Source: Aquilaria yunnanensis
Lineage: Eukaryota; Streptophyta; Magnoliopsida; Malvales; Thymelaeaceae
DNA length: 64,000 nt
Direction: 5' to 3'
Assembly (NCBI GenBank): GCA_039654915.1
Contig: CM077597.1
Coordinates: 73,720,001-73,784,000 of the forward strand
A program made the position numbers and the translations under genes. The notes under the pieces were generated by a model. That model was not told the DNA's origin. It did no database searches and was given only the letters and a program-made list of their open reading frames with translations. Below, piece by piece: positions 40,176-51,421 of the stretch (positions are counted from its first letter, which is position 1; each line of letters starts with the position of its first letter).

Positions 40176-43100
40176 TGTGGCAACGTCGGGTTTTCTGGAG
40201 TCGCCACCAATCTGTTTTTTTCTTAGGTCGATTGGATACCTAAAATATGGTCTGCGAGAGTTCGGGGATCGGGAGTACGGTTACGTTAAAACAACTTTGT
40301 TAAAACGCCCAAAAATTGGCACCTTAGTTGATTTTAATTTTGTTTTACTTTGCTTTTAAAACTTTTCAGTTAATTTAGATATTTTACCTGAATTAGTCGA
40401 AAATGTGGATTTTGGTAATTAATTCGGATAAAATTTTATACTTCCGAACCATGGACTCTGCCGAGTCATTTGGACACGGAAGATTTTGATTCCGAACCAT
40501 GGACTCTGCCGAGTCATTTGGACACGGAAGATTTTGATTCCGAACCATGGACTCTGCCGAGTCATTTGGACACGGAATTTGGTGAAATTTTAAACAATCA
40601 ATCCATATCGTAAAAATATGGATTTTTATCTTTTTATTTAATTTATTTATTTTAAAAGTTTGATATTTTCCGAACCGTAGATCCTGCCGGATCATCCGGA
40701 TATGGAAATTGATTTAATTTATCGTAATTATTTAATTCTTATTATTAATTTTTAGTTTAATTACTAAATTTATCTTTATATTTTTACTTTTTCTTTCTTT
40801 CTTTTTCTTCTTATTTTTACTTTTTAATTTTCTTTTCTTTTCTTTCTTTTGTTTTCTTTTTCTTATCTTTCTTTTCTTTTTCTTATCTTTTCTTTTATTG
40901 ATTTTTTTCTTGTTTAATGAAGGATATTTATTATTTAAAGAATTACTCAATTTATAGAAGAATTAAAAAAAATTAATTTTTTTATTTAATAAGAAGTTAA
41001 TTTAAAGGAATCAAAGAGTTTAAAAATAAAAATTTTGATCATGGTACGGGGCGTTGTTACTCAGCCAGACCCTCTTCACCAGGTGAAGCAGCTCAAAAGC
41101 GGGCACGAGACAGTTTCCAGCCAATATACCATGAACTAAAATTTTTTATTATTTTTTTATTATTTTTTTATTTTTTATTATTATTTTTTTTTTTATAAAA
41201 GATTAACCAAAAGTAATTGTTTTATTAAGAGAATCAAAAATTTATATGTATATTTTAAACAAAAGAAGAAAAGTTTTGATATTTATTTAATTTATTTTGG
41301 AATAAAAGATTATTTAACTGAAAACTTATATGTATTTTAAAACAAAAGTCTTGATATTTTTATTTTTTATATTCTTCTTTGTTTGATGAAAGATTTTTTT
41401 TTTAATTTTAATTTATATTTCTGAAAATATATCTAATCAATAAGCCAAAAATATTTAAGAGAAAATTCAATTATTTTTGTTTTATTTTGTATTATTTTGA
41501 AATTATTTGATTAAGATTTTTATAAAGGAAACAAAAAGTTATATCTTTTAATAAATAAAATATTACTGAATAAAATATTATCCCAAAAGTTTTATTCTTT
41601 TCATTCTTTTTATTAATAAAGAAAACTAAAAAAAATTATATTTTAAAAGAAATAAATAAAATATTATTGAAAAATATTAACTCAAAATTTACTCTTTTTA
41701 TTCTTTTTATTAATAAAGAAAACTAAAAAAAAGTTATATTTTAAAAGAAATAAATAAAATATTACTGAAAAATATTAACCCAAAATTTACTCTTTTTATT
41801 CTTTTTAATAAAGAAAACTAAAAAAAATTATATTTTATTATTTTAAAAGAAATAAATTTTACTGAAAAATATTAACCCAAAAAATTACTTTTTTTATTCT
41901 TTTTACTAAAAAATTTATATTTTATTATTTTAAATAAAATATTACTGAAAAATATTAACCCAAAAATTTTACGCTTTTTATTCTTTTTATTAATAAATAA
42001 AACTAAAAAAATTATATATTAATAGATAATTAATATATTAGTCTAAAGTTTTTTTTTATTTTTTATAAAGAAAAAATTTATTTATATATTTTATTTAAAA
42101 ATATTTCCGAGCCATGGATCCTGGCGGATCATTTGGTCATGGAGTTTTAATTTTTTTTTATTTCATTAATTATTAATTTTAAAGATGTATTAAAATAATG
42201 ATTTTATGTTTATTTATTTATTTATTTTATTTTTGAATTATTTCATTATGTTTGTTTATTAAAAGGAATAAAAACTTTGTTTCAAAATAAAAAAAAAAAG
42301 TAATTTTTATTAGCCTTTAGAAAATTATTCACATAAAATTCCTTTTTTTATCTTTTAATCATAAAAAAATTCAATTAATAAAGTGGGGCTTTTTGGCCAT
42401 CCACTTTAATAACACAATAATAATAAAAGTTAGCACAATTAATATAGTTAGATTAGTTGGATTAGTTAGTTAATAACAATAAAAAAAGGTTAGTAAAAGT
42501 TAGATTAAATTAATTAACAACAATAATAAAAATTAGCCAAGTTTAATTAAATTAATTGTTAACAACAATAATAAAAGTTAGCCAAGTTTAATTAAGTTAA
42601 TTAATTAACAACAATAATAAAAGAGTTAGCCAAGTTAATTAAGTTAATTAACCAAGTTAATTAAATTAATTAATTAACAACAATAAAAAAGTTAGTAAGT
42701 TAGTTGTTAGTTGTTAGTTGTTAATAACAACAATAAAAGAAGGGTTAGTAATAAACAAATAATAAACAAACAAGTAAAAATTAAAAATGTTAGTAATTAA
42801 TTCTGCAAGAACAAAATAAAAAAGTTAGTGACTCAATAGAAAGAAATTGAAAAGTTGAATGATTAAATGAGAGTTTACCCTTTTAAAATCAATTTTTTGA
42901 ATTTTATGGAAACAGGGAAACGACGACGAACGCAGGCGTGGCTGGGCGTGCAGGGGAGCAAGGGAGGAGGGGAGGGAGGCTGACGCGAGGGCGGCGTGCC
43001 AGGCGAGGCGGTACGGCGGCAGGACGGCGACGGGCGAGGCGGCACGGCGGCGGGACGGCAACGGGCGAGGCAGCAAGGCGGCGGGACGACGCGGCGAGGG

Positions 43101-43944
43101 TAGGGTGACGCGGCGAGGGCGGCGCGGCGAGGCGGTATGGTGGCAGGACGGCGACGGGCGAGGCGGCACGGCGGCGGGACGGCAACGGGCGAGGCAGCAC
43201 GGCGGCAGGAGGAGAAAGAGAGAGAAAACGAGAGGAGAGAGAGAGAGAACAACGAAGGAGATCAATCGAAAGAGATGGTCAAATCGTAGAAAAATAAAAT
43301 TTTGAGACTTTCTGGCAGAAGGAGGAGAGGCTAGGGAATAAGGCTGTAATTTTCTCTATTTTTAAAACGGAGCTCTGAACTTTTTTTCTCTGATTTTCTG
43401 TGTGTTCAGCACTGAATTTGGGGGGGTATTTATAGAAGGAGCTTAGCTGAACTGTGGACGGATAAATTAATAAAAAATATCAAACTTATCTTTTAAATTG
43501 GTAAAATGACAGTTTCAGTCCTTTACGTTACTCCAGCTCTGGATAAGCTCAGAAGCTTCTGATTTTGACAATTTTAACGTTTTCTGTCAATTTGGGCTAG
43601 AAACGTCCGTTTAGGCCCAAAATTGACGCGAAAAATTACCCAAAGCTCCTGAAACTTTCAGAATTTGTCATTTTTATCCGAAACTTCTCAATTTTGTCAT
43701 TTTTACCTCAAACTTTTAATTTTTTTTGTCATTTTTTTTTGAAATTTTATTTTTATTCCAAACACATACATATTCACACATATATTATTTTAAATCAAAT
43801 CTTCTCAAAATAAAAATATATTTTAAACTAATTAACATAATTAAAATTTTTTAGCAATAATAATAATAATAATAATAATTTTTTTAATTAGTTTTTTTTT
43901 TTTAAATTTTTTAAAAAAAGACCGGACGAAATTGGGTGTCAACA
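40176..43944 (-). repeat. 5' LTR of the Ogre element
   Basis: 3769 bp, 117 bp longer than its partner. Most of the excess is a tandem triplication of a 47-bp unit (GACTCTGCCGAGTCATTTGG core, 40441-40577) that is single in the 3' LTR; most of the rest is extra T-rich repeat near 41145-41185. Over about 1.1 kb compared by eye I saw roughly a dozen substitutions, about 1%. Confidence 0.93.
43427..43434 (-). promoter_or_regulatory. TATA box of the Ogre 5' LTR promoter
   Basis: Sense CCTTCTATAAATACCCCCCC, about 510 bases inside the LTR. Transcription would start about 30 bases downstream and run through the GC-rich block (42905-43215). The same box is at 22009-22016 in the 3' LTR. Confidence 0.6.
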
Positions 43945-43949
43945 TTCCT

Positions 43950-45100
43950 GATGAAGTAACAATCCATCTTAACATGTTTTGTTCATTCATGAAAAATAGG
44001 GTTCCGCATAATATGTAACACTACCTGGTTGTCACAAAACATGTCGTAGCTTGCATTTGGGGTGCCTGCATGTATTTTAACAGCTATTCTAACCATAAAA
44101 CTTTGCTAATGATTGTGCCCATGGCTTTGTACTCTACTTCAGTCAAGGACTATGCAATGGCAAACTGGCTTATGCTTTCCAAGATATCAATGAACCTCCT
44201 AATGTGGCAAAATAGCTTGTGCAAAACCTTCGTGTAATTTGACATTCATCCCATTTAGTATCATTATATATTGTCAAACATAAGTCTCGCCTAGCAGTCA
44301 ATAGAATTTCATGTCCTGGTCAAAGTTTTTACTGCAAAACATATTCAATAGCTTCTAAGTGAGCTTGTTTCGGTTATGTGATAATCTGCCTCAAGACATT
44401 TAGTATAAAAGCTATGTCAAGTTTGGTGACCATGAGATAAAGGAGTTGCCCAACCAATCAATAATATCTACGTGCATCTACACATGGCCCTCCGCAACTT
44501 GCACGTAGCTTACAGTTTTGCTCCATTGGAAATATACTAAGTCAGCAAGCTTGAATGCCCGTCTCATCCAAGATGTCTAAAGCATATTTTCATTGATTGT
44601 GCAATAGGCCTTCTAACGTTCTTGAAACTTTGATACCCAAGACATACTTTAAAGGCCCTAGATCCTTAACATTGAGTTTTGTATGAAAATAAATCTTAAC
44701 TTCTTGAATTTTCACTCAATCATTTTTGGCAAGAATGATGTCATCTACAATAATCAATGATACCAAAAGCCTATCACCTTTTTAGTGAATGAACAATGAA
44801 TGGTTGGCCTTTGATTGTTAAAAGGCAATTCTTACAAGTGCATCTGTAAACTTTTAATACCAATTCCTTGAAGCTTGTCATAAGCCATATAAGGACTTCC
44901 ATAATCGCCATACTTTCCTTCTCCCCCTTTTTTGCAAACCCTTCTGGAATATGCATGTAAACTTCCTCGTCTAGATCTCTATGGATAATGGTGTTATTGA
45001 CATCAAGTCGGTGGATGTCACATTACATCTTTGCTGCCACTGCCAACAAGCATGTCACTGTCACAAGTTTCATTACCAATGCCAAAGTTTCATGGAAAAT
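43950..45100 (-). pseudogene. RT and RNase H remnants of the split copia
   Basis: Minus-strand fragments in copia order with many stops. Near 44740-44760 the sense reads 'LIIVDDIILAKND', the RT active site with Tyr replaced by Ile. 44956-44774 begins 'MHIPEGFAKKGE' (the usual 'VYMxxPxGF' block). 44400-44460 carries the 'LIxxLIYLTxTRPDI' region in decayed form. 43950-44100 continues the RNase H part cut by the Ogre insertion. Confidence 0.75.
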
Positions 45101-45839
45101 TATTCCTTTTACTTATGTGATGCCCTTCACCATTAATCAAGCTTTATACCACTCTACCTCTCTACTGAACTTGTATTTTACTTTATGCACCCATTTGGAG
45201 CTGACAGCATGCTTTCCTAGTGGTAATGGCTCCAAAGTCCATGTCCCATTCTTTTCCAAAGCATCAATCTCCTTTGTAGCTTCTCTCTAGTTCTCATGCT
45301 TTACAACCAAAGAGAACATATTTGACACATCATGAAAGGTGATGAATGCTAGAAATACTTTATTTTAGTGCAAAAACTTATCATATGAAACATAATGGGA
45401 TAAGGGATATACCACCAAATTACCTGTTGGAGGAATATATTGTGAAGAAACAATGGATTATGGCATTTGAACTTCAAATCCATCAAGATGTTTTGGTTGT
45501 TATCTAATTTACTAATTCCGTCATACCTCGTCATGGATAGTGCCACCTGGCTAGGCCTCCTGTCCTTTTGGTTCAACAATTATTGGTTCCTCACCTTGTC
45601 TGGCATAGCCTTCGTGATTGCCAACTTTAATGTCATCAAGTTGTCTTACTAGCTCCTCATGTTGTGCACGGGCTCATCATCAAAGCCACATTGATCCAAC
45701 TTTTGATCATTCCTTATATGGATTTTATGCTCCTTTTGCTTTGTAAGGGTACCTGTCTTTAAAGAAAATAACATCTTACAATGTATATGTTTTTCCACTT
45801 TCAATATCATGGACTTTATAGCCCTTTTTCCCATCTAGA

Positions 45840-46564
45840 TATCCAAAAAAAATTCAAGGCCTCCCATTTTCACCAAATTTATCATTTTTGCATTTCTCAT
45901 GGGCAAACATCAAACATCCAAAATCGAATATCATAGGGCATTTTATACCCAATAGCCTTTGTAGGTAACTTATTTATAATATGCACTGTCGTGAGCACAC
46001 ATTCTTCCCAGAAACTGACTGGTAACTTGGCATAAAATTTTAATACCTGTGCTATCTCTAGTATGTGCCTTTGTTTCCTTTCAATAACCCCATTCAATTA
46101 AGGGGTGTGCACAGACATTTTCTGTGGCAATACACCTCGCTCTTTGCAGTATTGTAGTATGAAGTTGGATTTAAATTTTATGCCATTTATCTACTCTAAT
46201 CTATTTGACTCTTTTTCACAATTATGTCTCAACCATGTTCAGAAAGAATGGAAAAAAATGACTCACATCTGGCTTGTATTTCATAAGATATAACATACAC
46301 CCCAACTATAATAATCTACCATTGTAAGAAAGTAGTTGCTTCAATGTGTGACGCTGCCTTGTAACACCTCATATATCACAATGTACCAAATTGAAGCATA
46401 CAAATAATTTTATTGAACTTTCAGGAAATGACAACCTAGTTTGTCTAGCCTGCATACATGCATCACAATATTCAACTTCACCTCCTATAAATATAATAGA
46501 ACTTGATTGAATTAGCTTGAGCTTTGTGCCATATGCATGACCCAGCCTCTACTACAATTCAACA
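45840..46564 (-). pseudogene. Integrase remnant of the split copia
   Basis: 46097-45897 encodes 'MNGVIERKQRHILEIAQVL' and 'FWEECVLTTVHIINKLPT', the region of the catalytic Glu. Upstream (46560-46300) the sense strand shows 'RLGHAYGTKLKLI', 'CDACMQARQTRLSFP' and 'VHCDI', the HHCC finger and first catalytic Asp, separated by stops. Clearly copia integrase, non-functional. Confidence 0.8.
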
Positions 46565-48130
46565 ATTATAACCCAAGTGTTTGAGTGTTGATCCTTATGA
46601 AAGTGAATTAAGAAATAAAAAATAAAAATTTTTAACAAAGAAAGATTTGATGAAAGGGGTAAACAAGTGTTAATTAAAACTCAAATTCAAAGAAATATCT
46701 AAGGTTAGAGGTTCCACTTTTGATATATCAATTATGATTAATTTTAGCTCATGTTGCCACTGAAATAAGATCCACACATAAAGGAGGTCCCAATCAGTGA
46801 GTTTAATAATCAAATTCCAGAAATATTAGGCATGAGTTAGTATTTTCTTTTATTAATCCTATAACACTAACACTTGTCAATGGGTTCAAGTATCCATTAT
46901 GCCAATCCTTATTTACAATAACTCAAGATTTTAACATATCACAGTCGACAGAGCCACGACCTATAGAAGAAATCAAGTAACCTTTGTGCCAATGATTGTC
47001 TATGATAAATCAAAACTCCCACTTAACAAGGAGGGTAGCTAAATGGATTAAAAAAACAAATACTAATAATGTTAAGATCCTTTTTGATTATCGATAACCT
47101 TTATACCAAAAGCTTCACTTTTTCACCTTAGTAAAACAAAAATTGATTAGCCATAATAATAAAAATAAGATGTTTAAAAATTAAATAAACATAGATTGAA
47201 ATATCAAACAAACAACAGGAAGAAAGCACCTTGAATAAAGCTTCTAGATTGAATGATAAAAATAAGATCAAAGAAGAAAAACTAGTTTTGATACAAGAAC
47301 TCTATCTTTACCTAAAATTTGCTTAATTCCATCCTCCACCCACTACCTATTTATAAAGCCGTAAGAATGGGGTAGGTGAAACAGTAAGTGTTGGTGTAAT
47401 AGTAATGGTAGGTTAAATACAAATTAACAAAGTTGGCTTAAATTTCTTCTAATTTTTTTACCACCACACACATTGCTTCAGCTATCTTTCAAAGCAAGAG
47501 ATTTGTATATCTTTCTTTAAGCATTGAAAAGATAGCTTGATCATTCAATACCAATATCTATAGCTCGAGCTATGATTGTTCTACCAAAACTGCTCTTCAA
47601 CACTTGGTAAAACAGATTGTCTCACTTATAACCAAATTTCAAAAACAATTGAATTAGTTTTTGGCATATCAAGTAGATTTGAATACCTATGTGTTGGATT
47701 TTTTATGGCACTAGAATCTCTTAATTCCGACGTCCACAGCTCCAAATATGATTTTTCTCATGGAACGTCACTAAGTGCACGACTGATGGAACTGATTTTA
47801 TTTGTAATTCAAGTTTAGCCTCCTACATCCCTCTATTGAGTTGGACCCTGGGCTACAGATTGTAGACAATTGAGACCCTATAATTGGTCCAAGAATTAAT
47901 AGATGTCGTGATTTTATCCACCTACATAAAAACAGTTATTACGCTCAATTTGTAAATAAATGCTTTTCAACCATAGATTATAAAAACTATTCAAATTAAA
48001 GAAATTAATCATACTCGGAGTATATAATAAAGTTTTAAAGCCATAATATCTATACACGTATGAGTATTCATTTGCCTCCAATGCCACAAATCCGCATTTT
48101 CTAGTCCATTGAAAACCAAAGGCGTACCCC
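46565..48130. other. About 1.4-kb unassigned insertion in the split copia
   Basis: The copia coding order jumps from the pre-integrase motif at about 48140-48300 ('GLYLLEPI' on the sense strand) to the integrase finger at 46560, which should be only about 150 bases apart. The intervening AT-rich sequence does not resemble copia and has no credible gene (open frames 47576-47818 plus and 47914-48138 minus match nothing I know). It is probably a further insertion of unknown type; no terminal repeats were recognised. Confidence 0.5.
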
Positions 48131-49593
48131 CATCTCAAATTGGCTCTAGGAGATATAAGCCATCACAATGCCTACCCACTCTAATTATGTTCCCCATAGG
48201 TAAGTCCTGTATCACATAAAAATCTAGTAGAAAAATTGGTGCACAATTATAATCTCTAGTTAATTTACAAACAAAAAGAAGATTACACTTAAAATTAGGA
48301 ATGCATAAATTTGCATCCCATTTGGCAATCTTAGCTGTCCCACTCCTTTCACTGGAACAGTTTCTTCATTAGGTATTTTGATCGATTGTTGTGCTAAATC
48401 TTTTTCTTTCATAGTAAGCATTTTGATATTACAGGTAATGTGTTATGTTCCTAGGTCACTTACCTAAGATTTTGCTAAATTAACCTTACCAACCCTATTT
48501 TACTGTGGACTAAATCTGACCAATAGCTTTTGGCACTTCTTGTTCATGCCCAAGTTAATTCAAAACTGATTGTATTGCTCCTATGATAGACTAGGTATGG
48601 GACTTGCATCATTACTAACTTGTGCCGCCTTTGGCTAGATCCATTTGTTGTTCATGGAACAATATTTCTTGTTGTGTCTACCTTTGCCTCATCCTGGGGG
48701 ATATCTGACAATCTCAAAGCACTACTTTGTGCCCCCACTTATTGTAATTTTTACATATTGTCTTGACTTATTCCTCAGCTTTCCAATCGCCTCCATTCTT
48801 GTTATTATGAATAGTATAGGTCTGGAATGCCGCTGCTTTAGCAACGGATTTGTGCATGGTATAGATCTATCTCTATCGTTCATCTTTGGCTACCAGGTGA
48901 TAGGGTTGCCCAAAACTGGGTGTCAAATTTTTGCCAAGGATTTGTATCTTAACTGTCTCAAATCCATTGTCTAGTAGCATAAAAAAGTCATAAAGTTGCT
49001 CTCTTTTTCTCATTTCAACAAGCTATCACTAGATGTCATATGTGCTTTTCAAACATGGTGAAATAGATAACATTTCTTCCACAAACCCTTTAATTAAGTG
49101 TAGTAAGATGACACAAATAGTTTTTCCTACTTCAACAGGACAATCGAACTCCTTAACTCTTAGCGTCTTGCAGCACTCATCATCCCAAAACTTTCTGCAA
49201 GATCAACCCAAATTTCTTGTACGATTTGGGCATACAGGATTTGTCCATGGCTATCTTCAACCAAACTTTCAGCAATGCATCACACTGCAGCCAATTACCT
49301 AGCTTTGGTGAATTTGTTGCTGCTCTTGGAATCATTTTGCCCACAAAACCAATCTTGTTCTTTGGCAAATAATGCATTGCTTATGTCATTTACCCATTCT
49401 CCATAGTTGCAGTCATTGAGCAGCTCACTAATATAAATCTATTTGGGACTATTTTAGGCATGAACATAGTATAGGGAAGTCATATCCATACTGCCATTTT
49501 TGTCATTCTCACTTGGACCTACCATGGCTTCTAACAAAGTGAAGGTGATAAACTTTTATGGTATTGGGTGTCTAGGTTTCAGCTATGATACCA
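48131..49593 (-). pseudogene. Gag, protease and pre-integrase remnants of the split copia
   Basis: The open piece 49377-49180 and sequence up to about 49525 encode a copia Gag N-terminus ('NYGEWVNDISNAL'-like, 'KNKIGFVGKMIPRA', 'WLQCDALLKVWL'). 48140-48300 carries the pre-integrase segment ('FKCNLLFVCKLTRDYNC'). Many stops and frameshifts. The primer-binding site TGGTATCATAGC (sense) is at 49582-49593 against the 5' LTR. Confidence 0.75.
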
Positions 49594-49799
49594 TGAAGAG
49601 TTTGAATATGGCTTTGAAGTCTTTATTTCATTCACATGGTATAGTGGTTATATACAGGAGATCACATGTTTTATGTTCAAGCAAGATAAAGCTAAAAAAG
49701 GTTATCTAAGAGGGCTAAAAGTCTATCTACAACAAAACCTCTTATCTCTGACTGCTTATCAGCTATGATCATGTTTATTGGTTGGAACAAATTCCATAA
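49594..49799 (-). repeat. 5' LTR of the split copia
   Basis: About 206 bp, partner of 18513-18719, directly followed on the sense strand by the primer site. Outer boundary uncertain by a few bases. Confidence 0.75.
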
Positions 49800-50004
49800 T
49801 AATAAAAGTAAGGTGAGGGAAATTTTATTTTTCTTGGAACATTATTGTAGCTTATGTTTGTTTGTTGTGTAATTAAATTTGCTAATGAAGAAATGTGAGG
49901 ATGAATGCTGTTGTATGTTTGAAGGAAAATTGTAGAGAGTGATCTGAGTTCCAAGTTTGTGTACGAGTGCAAACTTGGCTCCTGATGAAAACCAAGGTAG
50001 TGTT
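49800..50004. other. Short spacer, no gene seen
   Basis: About 200 AT-rich bases between the split copia and the next LTR; no feature recognised. Confidence 0.5.
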
Positions 50005-51419
50005 TGTTGGGTTTCGGGAGCCAAACAGCGTAACGGAATTTAACCGAAACGCTCCAGGATCCAAGTGAAACAGGGTAAAACGGGTGTTCGAAAATTTCAT
50101 ACCCTATTTTCGGTTGAGATCTCTCACTCAACTGTAGAGTCGAATCACAAAACTTGAACAGTTGACGTGTTCAAGCTCTCTATGGTATCCACACGAGCCT
50201 CTTGGGATCACCACGCTTCCACCACGTCCCGGTAGATGTGTTTCTCTTGCGCTCGCAGTGCTAGCTTGCGTCCTCCAAGGAATTGCAACAAAAAAGTGCG
50301 GTTGTCCTTTTAGGAGGCTCGGGCAAGGAGACTTGCGAATTTCTCACTTAAAAGTTGTATTTATAGTGAGACTCAACTTCCAGGCCTAATGGGTTTCAAA
50401 GCCCTAATCCAATTAGGATTTAATTTCAGGCTTAATAATGGCTCTACTCTTGGGCCCATTATTAATACGAAATTAAAGTGAAACCATAACCCAAATAATT
50501 AGCCCATGCACTCTAATGATCCAAATAGCTCTATGTGTGCGACCTAATAGGCTCTTACCATGTTGGCAATGATCATAAATCACATTTATGATCATAAGCA
50601 ATGAGCGGTGTCTAGCAACACATCATTGCTACCCAAGTGACAAGATTGTTGGTGAATCGACTAAACCTTTATGATCATCACCGATATATGCCATTGTCCC
50701 TTTGTCCAAGATATCAAGACTAAGCATGAGACATGGAATGAGTCACTCTCGTATAGCCCAATCTTTGGTTTCTTGATTACCGAGTAGACCAACTGAAACT
50801 GATGACATTGATATCGTATATCAACTCATCGGAGCATGGCCATGCATTTTCTAAGTCTCACTCTATCAAGGGGCCCAAAGATATCACTCCCGTTACATAG
50901 GAGGGACAAATCCCATCTTGATCATACAAATCCCTCCACATGATATGTGACATACCCAATGACCTCCTTCAAGTTCACTCAGTTACGAGCAACAAAGGAA
51001 AGTATCAAAGTATGTGACTCACATGTAGGGAACCTTGATGATCTTAGGTAGAAGGACTACATATACCATGATCACTATGAGAATCACTTATGATACTCAT
51101 ATAACGATCCATGTAGTGTTCTCATGGTGGGTCGGTCCAGTACACAAGTTCTCCAACTTGTATTCATATGTAGACTACATATCTCATATTAGTCTCCATA
51201 TATGCTAGTCGTTATGTATTATAGCAACCCGCTCCACAATAATACTAGACCAGGGACGTTTAAGAATATCATTATTCTAGGGTTACAATTATGTTTTTAA
51301 GTTACACAGAAACAAAACAAAAAACATAATTGTTGGATTAATGCCTTAATAAAATATCATGACTCAATGTGCAAAAAATACAATCATCTCATGATTGGCT
51401 TTTGGGCACAACACTAACA
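50005..51419 (-). repeat. Probable solo LTR of another copia element
   Basis: 1415 bp; the sense strand starts TGTTAGTGTTGTGCCCAAAA and ends CGAAACCCAACA, classic TG...CA inverted termini. No gag or pol of its own adjoins it: on one side is unrelated spacer, on the other the LTR of the next element starts two bases away. Flanking five-mers do not match, perhaps because the right side was disturbed by that insertion. Identification rests on termini and composition. Confidence 0.6.
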
Positions 51420-51421
51420 AT

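Larger units (their letters stand above)
18875..43944 (-). mobile_element. 25-kb Ogre/Tat-type gypsy retrotransposon with cargo genes
   Basis: LTRs at 18875-22526 and 40176-43944 and perfect duplications TTCCT at 18870-18874 and 43945-43949 define 25,070 bp. On the minus strand the order is 5' LTR, primer site, ORF1, gag-protease, intron, RT-RNH-aRNH-integrase, cargo, minisatellites, polypurine tract, 3' LTR. The second (archaeal-type) RNase H places it in the Tat lineage. Extra ORF1 upstream of gag, an intron between protease and RT, and great length are known Ogre features. Four zinc-finger genes and a LOG gene in the 3' part are not features I know for any Ogre. LTRs differ by roughly 1% plus indels, so insertion is fairly recent. 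One gag stop codon is the only lesion I found in the core genes. Confidence 0.93.
18513..49799 (-). mobile_element. Old copia element split by the giant Ogre insertion
   Basis: Short similar LTRs (about 206 bp) at 18513-18719 and 49594-49799 bracket a minus-strand copia. The sense strand directly after the 5' LTR reads TGGTATCATAGC (primer site). Before the 3' LTR it reads AACTTGAGGGGAG (polypurine tract). The element is interrupted at 18875-43944; joining 18874 to 43950 gives a continuous RNase H coding direction ('DCYFIRNKFNLAR' across the junction). Without the insertion the copia would be about 6.2 kb, including an unexplained stretch at 46565-48130. LTR divergence is high (roughly 20% by eye). 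No clear target duplication was found. Confidence 0.85.

Noticed and set aside
47576..47818. 80-codon plus-strand frame as a host gene exon
   Set aside because: No recognisable domain, no splice context, and lies in an unassigned insertion within a dead copia.
49775..50131. 118-codon minus-strand frame
   Set aside because: Crosses the boundary between spacer and a solo LTR, overlaps other frames in two phases and has no recognisable domain.
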